The notes beneath the pieces were generated by a model that saw only the letters and a list, made by a program, of their open reading frames with translations, made no database searches and was not told where the DNA came from. Positions 31,525 through 40,118 of a stretch of 64,000 bases of DNA are shown here, piece after piece. Each line of letters starts with the position of its first letter. The stretch's first letter is position 1. The position numbers and the translations under genes were made by a program. Origin of the DNA: Rhodoferax sp. (GTDB taxonomy: Bacteria > Pseudomonadota > Gammaproteobacteria > Burkholderiales > Burkholderiaceae_C); NCBI RefSeq assembly GCF_010365055.1, contig NZ_JAAFHA010000001.1, positions 1 to 64,000 on the forward strand, written 5' to 3'.

Positions 31525-32448
31525 TCAGCCGGCCTGTTTGACAGCGGCCAGTTGGGCGGCCACTTCAGCGGCAAAATCCTCGACCTTTTTCTCAATGCCT
31601 TCGCCCACGACATACAGCGTGAACGCCTTCACGGTCGTGCCAGTGGCCTTGAGCATCTGCTCGACCGTCTGTTTGTCATTTTTCACAAACGACTGGTTAA
31701 ACAGAGACACTTCCTTGAGGTATTTCTGCACACCGCCTTCGATCCGCTTGGCGACGATCTCGCTTGATTGAACCGGCTTGCCAGCCGCTGTTGCCACTGA
31801 CGCATCTTCAGCCGCTTTGGCAGCTGCCACGGAACGCTCCCTGGCGACCAGATCAGCGGGGACATCGGCAGCGGACAAAGCCACTGGTTTCATCGCGGCG
31901 ATGTGCATGGCCACGTCCTTGGCAGCAGTGGCGTCACCTTCAAACTCAACCACGACACCAATGCGGGTACCGTGCAAATAAGTGGCCAGCTTGGCGCCTG
32001 AGGCAAAGCACTTGAAGCGGCGAAAGCTCATGTTCTCGCCGATCTTGCCGATCAGGCCCTTGCGCACGTCTTCCAGTGTTGGCCCAAAGCCATCCTGGCT
32101 ATACGGCAAGGCAGCCAGCGCCGCCAAGTCAGCAGGATTGTTCTGCGCGATCAGCTTCGCCGCCGCATTGGCCAGGGCCAAGAAGCTATCGTTCTTGGTG
32201 ACAAAATCGGTTTCGCAGTTAACTTCAAGCAACGCGCCCACATCACCGTCCATGTAACTGGTGATCACGCCTTCGGCAGTGATACGACCAGCGGCCTTGC
32301 CGGCTTTGCTGCCCAATTTGACGCGCAGCAATTCTTCGGCCTTGGCCATGTCGCCTTGCGCCTCGGTCAAGGCACGTTTGCACTCCATCATGGGCGCGTC
32401 CGTTTTGCCACGCAGTTCAGCCACCATGCTCGCGGTAATTGCAACCAT
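31525..32448 (-). CDS. tsf: Elongation factor Ts
   Basis: [46 protein letters not shown]. Confidence 0.97.
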   Translation of the reverse strand: MVAITASMVAELRGKTDAPMMECKRALTEAQGDMAKAEELLRVKLGSKAGKAAGRITAEGVITSYMDGDVGALLEVNCETDFVTKNDSFLALANAAAKLIAQNNPADLAALAALPYSQDGFGPTLEDVRKGLIGKIGENMSFRRFKCFASGAKLATYLHGTRIGVVVEFEGDATAAKDVAMHIAAMKPVALSAADVPADLVARERSVAAAKAAEDASVATAAGKPVQSSEIVAKRIEGGVQKYLKEVSLFNQSFVKNDKQTVEQMLKATGTTVKAFTLYVVGEGIEKKVEDFAAEVAAQLAAVKQAG

Positions 32449-32488
32449 TTTTTTCTCCGTCATCAGTTCAACTATTTAAAGGGGGACT

Positions 32489-32517
32489 CAAAAAAGGGGC
32501 CGACAAGCCCCCTTTTT
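32489..32517 (-). terminator. Rho-independent terminator/attenuator between rpsB and tsf
   Basis: AAAAAGGGGGCTTGTCGGCCCCTTTTTT on the minus strand. Confidence 0.7.
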
Positions 32518-32533
32518 AAGGGCGACAGACAGC

Positions 32534-33289
32534 TCAGGCAGCTGCTTCGTTCACTTCAACAAACTCATCAGCGCTCTCGGCGGCGGCGACGGCCTTGACC
32601 ACATCGTCCACCGCGTTGGAGCGGCCTTCAATGATGGCATCGGCAATGCCGCGCGCATACAAAATGACCGCCTTGGAGGAGTCATCGTTACCCGGAATGA
32701 TGTAATCAATGCCTTCGGGTGAGTGATTGGTATCGACCACGGCAATCAGCGGAATGCCAAGCTTCTTGGCTTCGGCAATCGCAATTTTGTGAAAACCGAC
32801 GTCAATCACAAAAATCGCGTCCGGCAAGGTCGTCATATCCTGAATGCCGCCAATGTCGCGTTCCAGCTTGGCCAGTTCGCGCGCGAACATGAGTTGCTCT
32901 TTCTTGCTCAAGCTGTCCAGACCCGCTTCTTGCTGGATCTTCATGTCTTTGAGGCGCTTGATCGAGGTCTTGACCGTCTTGAAGTTGGTCAACATGCCGC
33001 CGAGCCAACGCTGGTCGACGTAAGGCACGCCGGCGCGCTGGGCTTCCAGGGCGACGGTCTCACGGGCCTGGCGCTTGGTGCCGACCATCAGCACGGTGCC
33101 GCGGCGGGCGGAAACCTGGCTGGCAAACTTGGCAGCCTCCTGGAACATCGGCAGCGATTTTTCCAGGTTGATAATGTGAATCTTGTTGCGATGGCCGAAG
33201 ATGAACGGGGCCATTTTGGGGTTCCAGAAGCGAGTTTGATGGCCAAAATGGACACCGGCTTCCAGCATTTCGCGCATGGTAATTGCCAT
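32534..33289 (-). CDS. rpsB: 30S ribosomal protein S2
   Basis: [49 protein letters not shown]. Confidence 0.98.
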   Translation of the reverse strand: MAITMREMLEAGVHFGHQTRFWNPKMAPFIFGHRNKIHIINLEKSLPMFQEAAKFASQVSARRGTVLMVGTKRQARETVALEAQRAGVPYVDQRWLGGMLTNFKTVKTSIKRLKDMKIQQEAGLDSLSKKEQLMFARELAKLERDIGGIQDMTTLPDAIFVIDVGFHKIAIAEAKKLGIPLIAVVDTNHSPEGIDYIIPGNDDSSKAVILYARGIADAIIEGRSNAVDDVVKAVAAAESADEFVEVNEAAA

Positions 33290-33440
33290 AATTAATTCCA
33301 AAGGTTAGGTCTAAAATCCAGTTCGTTTTTGCCACTCTTGAAGACGCTTCTGATGCGTCAGCCAGAATTGCAACACCTTGATGAAACTGGTTTGCTGATT
33401 TGCTCACCAAATAGCCACTTAGGCCACCCAGCAAAGCCCG

Positions 33441-34784
33441 ATGATTATAGCCTGCGATTCCATGCTTTCCGACCTCCACACAACACGCCAGCGCTTGCGC
33501 TGCGGCCAAACCCAGGCCAGCAGCGAAATTGAGCGCGCCATCGATGCCGCGCAATCGACCCGCTGCCAACATGCTTTCGTGCAAACCACCTTTGACGCGG
33601 CTCGCACCACCGCCAACGCCCCTGACATTGAGCACTTGCCGCTGGCGGGCCTGGCCGTTTCCATCAAGGACCTGTTTGATGTGGCCGGACAGCGCACCTG
33701 CGCTGGCTCGGTGGTCCTGAGAGATTCCCCGCCCGCCTTGCGAGACAGCCCCGCCGTCGCGCGCTTGCGCCGCTCCGGTGCTGCCCTCATGGGGCGCACC
33801 CACATGGTGGAGTTTGCCTTCTCGGGCGTCGGCACCAACCCGCACTTCGCCACACCGGCAAACCCGCACAGCATCGACCTGCCGCTCATTCCCGGCGGTT
33901 CATCCTCGGGCGCTGCCGTGTCAGTGGCCAGCGGCGCAGCCTTTATTGGTTTGGGAAGCGACACCGGCGGCTCGATCCGCATCCCGGCGGCTCTGAACGG
34001 CATTGTTGGCTTCAAAAGCACCGCCCGCCTGGTGCCAACCGACGGCGCCCTGCCGCTGTCAACCACGCTTGACACAGTCTGCGCCATGACCCGCAGCGTG
34101 CGTGACGCGATCCTGGCGCACGAACTGCTGGCCCAGCGCCAAGTTACGCGCAGCGCCGCACCCTTAGGCGCCTACCGTCTGGCCGTCGCCAGCACCCTGA
34201 TGCAGGACGACCTTGACGCCACCGTAGCAACCGCCTGGCAGCGCACCCTGGCCACCCTGCGTCGGGCCGGGGCCCGGATTGAAGAAGTCAACCTGACCGA
34301 GATCAGCCAACTGCAGTCCATGCAGGCCACCGGCAGCTTCGCGGCGGCGGAGAGTTACGCTTGGCATCGCTCCTTGCTCGAACAAAAAGGCGATGCCTAC
34401 GACCCGCGCGTGGCAAGCCGCATCCGGCGCGGCGCCAGCATGAGCGCCTACGATTACCTCACGCTGCTGCGCGAGCGGCAACGCTGGATCAGCCGGATGA
34501 CCGCCGCCCTGCAAGGCTTTGACGCGGTGTTGTCGCCCACCGTGCCCATCGTGGCACCGCCGATCGCAGAGCTGGCACCAGGCACGCAGCGCGACGCTGC
34601 TTTTTTGCGCGTCAACGCCCTGCTGCTGCGCAACCCCAGCGTGGTCAACATGTTCGATGGCTGCGCGCTGTCGCTCCCATGCCAGGGTCCCGACGAGTTA
34701 CCGGTGGGTCTCATGATCTGGGCCGGGGCGCTGCGCGACGATACCGTGCTCAACCTGGCGATCCAGATCGAACAAATACTATAA
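33441..34784 (+). CDS. Amidase (amidase-signature family)
   Basis: LPLAGLAVSIKDLFDVAGQRTCAGS...IPGGSSSGAAVSVASGAAFIGLGSDTGGSIRIPAALNGIVGFKST. Confidence 0.92.
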   Translation: MIIACDSMLSDLHTTRQRLRCGQTQASSEIERAIDAAQSTRCQHAFVQTTFDAARTTANAPDIEHLPLAGLAVSIKDLFDVAGQRTCAGSVVLRDSPPALRDSPAVARLRRSGAALMGRTHMVEFAFSGVGTNPHFATPANPHSIDLPLIPGGSSSGAAVSVASGAAFIGLGSDTGGSIRIPAALNGIVGFKSTARLVPTDGALPLSTTLDTVCAMTRSVRDAILAHELLAQRQVTRSAAPLGAYRLAVASTLMQDDLDATVATAWQRTLATLRRAGARIEEVNLTEISQLQSMQATGSFAAAESYAWHRSLLEQKGDAYDPRVASRIRRGASMSAYDYLTLLRERQRWISRMTAALQGFDAVLSPTVPIVAPPIAELAPGTQRDAAFLRVNALLLRNPSVVNMFDGCALSLPCQGPDELPVGLMIWAGALRDDTVLNLAIQIEQIL

Positions 34785-34830
34785 AAATAGTAGCTACTCG
34801 CGTTTATTACACGGGGGCTAGAGGCCAATT
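34778..34830 (+). repeat. Dispersed repeat copy at the amidase stop codon
   Basis: ACTATAAAAATAGTAGCTACTCGCGTTTATTACACGGGGGCTAGAGGCCAATT; contains the amidase TAA. Confidence 0.75.
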
Positions 34831-34903
34831 ACATAGGCAGTTGAGGACAGAGCGCCGCGTCGCTGCGGTCTGTCCCGCAAGGTTAATTAGAAATAAGGGC
34901 TTC

Positions 34904-36130
34904 ATGAAAATTGCAGTTATTGGCGCCGGCATCATCGGCATCACCACGGCCTATGAGCTTAGCTGTGATGGGCACGAAGTGACCGTGCTGGAGCGTTGCG
35001 GTGCCGCGGCCGAAGAAGCCAGCTTTGCCAATGCCGGCATCGTGGCGCCCGGTATGCCGACCCGGGATCGCAGCCATTTTTTCAGCCGCCCTGCCCCCAT
35101 CCGCCTGGGCTGGCCCATTGCCCCGCACGAACTGGCCTGGTTCTGGAACTGGCATCGCGCGCGCCGCAGTGACCGCGCTCAGGTCAATCGAGCCCAGATG
35201 CAGACCCTGGCCAGCTATAGCCAGGAGCGCTTGCACCAGATCACGGCGGATTTAAAACTGGACTATGAACGCAGTGACGGCCTGCTGCTGTTGCTGCGCA
35301 CCGAGCAGGACAGCAAGATGATGCAAGCGGGCCTGCAACGGCTGCGTGAGACGGGCCGGGAATTCAAGGAACTGAGCGCACTCGAGGCCCGCAAGAGCGA
35401 GCCCGCCTTGAGTCCTGACACGCCATTTTTTGGTGCCATTGCGCTCGTCAATGCCGAAGTCGCCAACTGCCGCCAGTTTGCCTTGCTGCTCAAGAACGAG
35501 TCCCAGCGCCGTGGCGTTGAATTCGCATTCAACACCGAGGTGACGCACATCGAAAGCGCCAGCGGTGTCACACTCACGGTCGCCGGCGACTCGAACGCCT
35601 ACCCCTTTGACGCCGCCGTGATTTGCGCTGGGGCGAATTCGGCGCGCCTGCTTGTGCGCCTGGGCATCAAGCTGGCGCTGGCCGCCCTGCATGGCTATTC
35701 GATCAGCGCCCCGATTCGCGAGCCGCTCAATGCACCACGCAGTGCTGTGGTCGATCAACGCCACCAGGTGGCTATTTCACGCCTGGGCAACCGGGTGCGC
35801 GTGTCAGGCCTGGCCGAACTCGGCGGGGTGCCTGGGCACAAGCGCGCCGACGCGCTGCAAACGCTGTACCAGGCCTTGCACGACTGGTTCCCTGGCGCCG
35901 CCAAGCTGTCAGGCGGCGTGCAGGAATGGAAGGGCGCACGCCCGACGCTGCCCGACGGCGCGCCGATGTTGGGTGCCAGCGGTATACCGGGCCTGTGGCT
36001 GAACCTGGGCCAGGGTGCCAGCGGTTGGGCCATGAGTTGCGGTTGCGCCCGAGCCTTGGCCGACCTGATGGCAGGCAAGGCGCCTGAGTTCGACCTCAAC
36101 GGACTCGGCATCGAGCGCCTGGGTCGCTAA
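34904..36130 (+). CDS. FAD-dependent D-amino acid dehydrogenase-like oxidoreductase (DadA family)
   Basis: MKIAVIGAGIIGITTAYELSCDGHEVTVLERCGAAAEEASFANAGIVAPG...GARPTLPDGAPMLGASGIPGLWLNLGQGASGWAMSCG. Confidence 0.9.
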   Translation: MKIAVIGAGIIGITTAYELSCDGHEVTVLERCGAAAEEASFANAGIVAPGMPTRDRSHFFSRPAPIRLGWPIAPHELAWFWNWHRARRSDRAQVNRAQMQTLASYSQERLHQITADLKLDYERSDGLLLLLRTEQDSKMMQAGLQRLRETGREFKELSALEARKSEPALSPDTPFFGAIALVNAEVANCRQFALLLKNESQRRGVEFAFNTEVTHIESASGVTLTVAGDSNAYPFDAAVICAGANSARLLVRLGIKLALAALHGYSISAPIREPLNAPRSAVVDQRHQVAISRLGNRVRVSGLAELGGVPGHKRADALQTLYQALHDWFPGAAKLSGGVQEWKGARPTLPDGAPMLGASGIPGLWLNLGQGASGWAMSCGCARALADLMAGKAPEFDLNGLGIERLGR

Positions 36131-36190
36131 AACAGGACAGTCATCGGGCCTGCTACATTGACACCCTACCCGGTCACGGAAAATTCCCGC

Positions 36191-37033
36191 ATGAGCCCTG
36201 AACTCTCTTTAAAACTGGCCGCTGCTGTCGACGGCATGCCCGCGTTTCCCAAAAGCGTGCAGAAAATCCTGGAGCTCACGCGCGACGTCAACTGCTCACC
36301 CAAGGATCTGGTGCAAGTCATTGACAAAGACCCGGTGGTCACGGTCAAAGTGCTGCGCGTGGTCAACTCGGCTTACTACAGCCTGCCCAAGCAGATCACC
36401 TCGATCAACCATGCGGTGGTTTACCTGGGCTTTAACACCATCAAAAACCTGGCCTTGAGCATCGCGGCCATCGGCATGTTGCCCGCCAGCAATGCGGCCG
36501 GTTTCGACGGCGCGCAGTACCTGATTCACTCGCTGTCCACGGCAGCGATTGCCAAGCAACTGGCCTTGCGTCTGGATGACGCCGACCCGATGGACTGCTT
36601 CATTGCCGGCCTGCTGCACGATTTTGGCAAGGTGGTGTTCGCGCAGTTCATGCCGAGCGAATTTCGCCAGGCGCTCGAAACCAGCCAATGGAACGAGAGC
36701 TCACTGCACCTGGCGCTGCGGGACGTGATCGGTGCTGATCACGCGGTCGTCGGCGCCATGCTGGTCGAAAAGTGGCGTTTCCCGGCTGAGCTGGTGGAAA
36801 CCATCCGCTGTCAGTTTGGCCCCGAGGTCAAAGACACACCGATGATTGCTTGTGTCTTTGCCGCCAACCAGATCAGCAAGAGGCTCGAATTTGGCTTTGC
36901 CGGCAACCGCTGCGTCGAACAATTGCCACCCGCTGTTGCGCAAAGGCTGGGTGGCACCTTGGATGAACTGATTGTCTCCTTGGGCGATTTGGCACCCCTG
37001 CTGGAAGAAGCCAAAATATTTTCAAAAGTTTGA
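36191..37033 (+). CDS. HDOD domain protein
   Basis: PAFPKSVQKILELTRDVNCSPKDLVQVIDKDPVVTVKVLRVVNSAYYSLPKQITSINHAVVYLGFNTIKNLALS...FIAGLLHDFGKVVF. Confidence 0.9.
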   Translation: MSPELSLKLAAAVDGMPAFPKSVQKILELTRDVNCSPKDLVQVIDKDPVVTVKVLRVVNSAYYSLPKQITSINHAVVYLGFNTIKNLALSIAAIGMLPASNAAGFDGAQYLIHSLSTAAIAKQLALRLDDADPMDCFIAGLLHDFGKVVFAQFMPSEFRQALETSQWNESSLHLALRDVIGADHAVVGAMLVEKWRFPAELVETIRCQFGPEVKDTPMIACVFAANQISKRLEFGFAGNRCVEQLPPAVAQRLGGTLDELIVSLGDLAPLLEEAKIFSKV

Positions 37034-37042
37034 GGTCACTGC

Positions 37043-37930
37043 ATGAAAGTCAGATTTTGGGGGGTGCGCGGCTCCATTGCTTCACCCGGCCCGAGCACGG
37101 TGCGCTATGGCGGCAACACCACCTGCATCGAGATTCGCACCGACGACAACGAGTTGATCATCCTGGACGCCGGCACCGGCATTTTTCCACTCTCGCAGAC
37201 CCTGCTGGCCGAGTTGCCGGTCACGGCCAACGTGTTCATCAGCCACTCGCACTGGGACCACATTCAGGGCCTGCCGTTTTTCATCCCCAACTTCATTCCT
37301 GGCAACACCTTGCGCCTGCATGGCGCCTTTGACCCGGTGTCGGGCAAGGGCGTGGAACAGGTGATGGCGGTGCAACTGCAGTACAGCTATTTCCCGGTGC
37401 GCGAGGCCGAGATGAAGGCTCGCATGGAATACATCACGCTCACGCCCGAGCAGAGTATCCAGATTGGCTCCGCCACGGTTACACCTTTTCTCATGAACCA
37501 CCCCGTGATTGACTTCGGTTACCGCATTGAGGCCAACGGCAAGTCGGTGTTTTTTACCGGGGACCACGAGCCGCCGCTCAACATCTACGAACCAGGCGAC
37601 GAGAGCTACGCCGACTATCAAGGGTTTGTTGATGAAAAAAACGACAGCATCCTGCGCGCCATGCAGGGCGTCGATGTCTTGATTGCCGACAGCTCCTACA
37701 CTGAAGCGGAATATCCGGCCAAAAAAGGCTGGGGCCACGGCACCTTCAACTCCAGCATGGCGTACGCCAAGGCGGCTGGCGCCAAGATGCTGTTTTGCAC
37801 GCACCATGAACCGACCCGCAGCGACGATGCTCTCGAAGCCGCTTTCCGCCAAGTGCTGCTTGACAACCCGTCGCCAGCCGGTGGCCCCGAGGTTCGACTC
37901 GCGCGCGAGGGCGAAACCTACGAGTTTTAG
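37043..37930 (+). CDS. MBL-fold metallohydrolase
   Basis: MKVRFWGVRGSIASPGPSTVRYGGNTTCIEI...FISHSHWDHIQGLPFF. Confidence 0.9.
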   Translation: MKVRFWGVRGSIASPGPSTVRYGGNTTCIEIRTDDNELIILDAGTGIFPLSQTLLAELPVTANVFISHSHWDHIQGLPFFIPNFIPGNTLRLHGAFDPVSGKGVEQVMAVQLQYSYFPVREAEMKARMEYITLTPEQSIQIGSATVTPFLMNHPVIDFGYRIEANGKSVFFTGDHEPPLNIYEPGDESYADYQGFVDEKNDSILRAMQGVDVLIADSSYTEAEYPAKKGWGHGTFNSSMAYAKAAGAKMLFCTHHEPTRSDDALEAAFRQVLLDNPSPAGGPEVRLAREGETYEF

Positions 37931-37935
37931 AACCG

Positions 37936-39399
37936 ATGCAAAAAATAGACTTCCGAACCCGCCACGCCTTGTTCGGCCTGGATGCCACCCGCCGAATTGA
38001 GCAGACGGCTCAGGCCGCCCTGCCCGCTCACACCCTGATGCAGCGCGCCGGGCTGGCCGTGGCGCAACTGGCGCTCGCCATTGCGCCGAACGCCCAGCGC
38101 ATCTGGATCGCTTGCGGCCCCGGCAACAACGGCGGCGACGGGCTGGAAGCGGCCCTGCACTTGCAGCGCTGGGGCAAGCAGCCGGTGCTCACCTGGCTCG
38201 GCAGCCCCGAGCAGGCGCCACCGGACGCTGCGGCGTCTTACCAGCGCGCGGTGGCGGCCGGCGTCACGTTCTCGCAGACGCCGCCCAGCGAGTTTGATCT
38301 GTGCATCGATGCCTTGCTGAGCATCGGCAGCCAGCTGCGGGAACCTGATGGCCGCATGGCCGCATGGATCCAAATGATCAACGCCAGCCAGCAAGCGGTG
38401 CTGGCGGTGGACGTGCCCACCGGCCTGCACGCCGACACCGGCGCCGTGACGAAGCTGAGCGTCCAAGCCACCCACACCTTGAGCCTGCTCACGCTCAAAC
38501 CTGGCCTGTTCACCGCGCATGGGCGCGACGCCGCTGGCAGCGTCTGGCTGGCCGACCTCGACGTGAACCAACTCAACGCCCTGGCGCAACAACCGGTTGC
38601 GCCCACGGCCTGGCTGGCAGGCGCGCCACCCACAGCCATGCGCCTGCATGCCTCGCACAAAGGAAGCTACGGCGATGTCGCTGTGATTGGCGGCGCAGCG
38701 GGCATGACAGGTGCGGCCCTGCTGGCGGCCTCAAGCGCGCTGCACGCGGGCGCCGGCCGGGTTTTTGTCGGCTTGCTCGACGGCGGCACGCTGAGCGTGG
38801 ACACCAGCCAACCCGAGCTGATGTTCCGACCGGTCGATGCACTTGACCTGTGCGCAATGACGGTGGTCTGCGGCTGTGGTGGCGGCGACGCTGTGCGCGC
38901 CCAACTTCCCAAGGTTTTATCGAGCACAGCCCCCGTCGTTATCGATGCAGATGCTTTAAATACAATAGCTATTGACACCCAGCTACAGGCCTTGCTAGCC
39001 GAGCGCAGCCTGCGCAACGCCGCCACGGTGTTAACGCCGCACCCACTGGAAGCCGCACGCCTGCTGGGCAGCAGCGCCGCACGGGTACAGGCTGATCGCC
39101 TCGCCGCTTGCGGGCAACTGGCCGAGCGCTTTGCCTGCACCGTGGTACTCAAAGGCTCGGGCACCGTGATTGCCGCGCCCGGTCAGACGCCTGTCATCAA
39201 CCCCACCGGCAACGCCCGTCTGGCCACCGCCGGCACGGGCGATGTATTGGCGGGTCTGATTGGCGCGCGCCTGGCCGCTGGCCTGGATGTTTTCGATGCC
39301 GCCTGCCAGGCGGTCTACCAGCATGGTCTGGCAGCCGATCAGTGGCCAGGCGCGCAGCCCCTGACGGCTGGCGCTTTGTCGCAGTTACTATTCAAATAG
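37936..39399 (+). CDS. nnrD: Bifunctional NAD(P)H-hydrate epimerase/dehydratase
   Basis: QRAGLAVAQLAL...CGPGNNGGDGLEAA...SHKGSYGDVAVIGGAAGMTGAALLAASSAL...NPTGNARLATAGTGDVLAGLIGA. Confidence 0.92.
   Translation: MQKIDFRTRHALFGLDATRRIEQTAQAALPAHTLMQRAGLAVAQLALAIAPNAQRIWIACGPGNNGGDGLEAALHLQRWGKQPVLTWLGSPEQAPPDAAASYQRAVAAGVTFSQTPPSEFDLCIDALLSIGSQLREPDGRMAAWIQMINASQQAVLAVDVPTGLHADTGAVTKLSVQATHTLSLLTLKPGLFTAHGRDAAGSVWLADLDVNQLNALAQQPVAPTAWLAGAPPTAMRLHASHKGSYGDVAVIGGAAGMTGAALLAASSALHAGAGRVFVGLLDGGTLSVDTSQPELMFRPVDALDLCAMTVVCGCGGGDAVRAQLPKVLSSTAPVVIDADALNTIAIDTQLQALLAERSLRNAATVLTPHPLEAARLLGSSAARVQADRLAACGQLAERFACTVVLKGSGTVIAAPGQTPVINPTGNARLATAGTGDVLAGLIGARLAAGLDVFDAACQAVYQHGLAADQWPGAQPLTAGALSQLLFK
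38955..38992 (+). repeat. Degenerate dispersed repeat copy within the nnrD CDS (sense)
   Basis: TTTAAATACAATAGCTATTGACACCCAGCTACAGGCC; short and diverged. Confidence 0.35.
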
Positions 39400-39440
39400 T
39401 AGCTACAAGTGCAAGCAACACAAGGGCTAGAGGCCTATTT
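39387..39440 (+). repeat. Dispersed repeat copy at the nnrD stop codon
   Basis: ACTATTCAAATAGTAGCTACAAGTGCAAGCAACACAAGGGCTAGAGGCCTATTT; contains the TAG stop. Confidence 0.7.
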
Positions 39441-39553
39441 TATATAACAAATAGTCCGAATGATCTCGATCAATATTCAGCAAAGGTGTTGACTCAGTGC
39501 GAATGCCGCTCCGAATCTGGTGCGAACACGCCCAGTCGAACTTGGCAAATGCG

Positions 39554-39862
39554 CTATTCTTGCGCTGTCCGAAATCGTTGAAGCCGCATCAACCCCGATG
39601 GAACAAAGCCATCGCCAAGCGAACCTGTATGAACTTGAATCTCTTTCAACCGCGCTCGCTCGTTGGCATCGGCCAACGTGGAGCAACGCACGGCTTGACG
39701 CAATCCCATACTGCAGAGTCTGGTGGCGTTGGCGCCCCGTGTGGCCTCGATGTCGCGCAAGAACTCGCGCCAAGTGAGTTGCGCATAGGCCATGACGCGT
39801 GCAAAACTGGTCCGGGGCACAAACGCCATCAACTGGGTAAAAAGCGTCTTGCCAAGATTCAT
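39554..39862 (-). mobile_element. Decayed IS4-family (DUF4372-type) transposase N-terminal remnant
   Basis: MNLGKTLFTQLMAFVPRTSFARV-[internal deletion]-MAYAQLTWREFLRDIEATRGANATRLCSMGLRQAVRCSTLADANE; the remaining C-terminus is absent. Confidence 0.75.
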
Positions 39863-40118
39863 GAGCAATCCCAAAAATTGTCAATTAGTTTCGACTTGGT
39901 AGATGGCTGATGGTTTTAGCTGGACGGAGTAAGGCGGCTATGACTTCATCTGGCTGCACCCACTGCAACCCGCCAGTAGGAACAAGTCATGCTGACAGCT
40001 ACATTCCCCCTGTGTACGAGCCTTGCTGCGGCCTTTTGCCATCCCTTCGACCGCATTCAGAACATGGCTTGGATGCCTGCCTCGTCGCCGGCGAACGACC
40101 TGAATTGGGGCGCTCAAT

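Noticed and set aside
39884-40118. Small ORFs between the IS4 relic and the large PAS/GGDEF/EAL gene
   Set aside because: Overlapping short frames on both strands with no homology signature or convincing ribosome-binding site.
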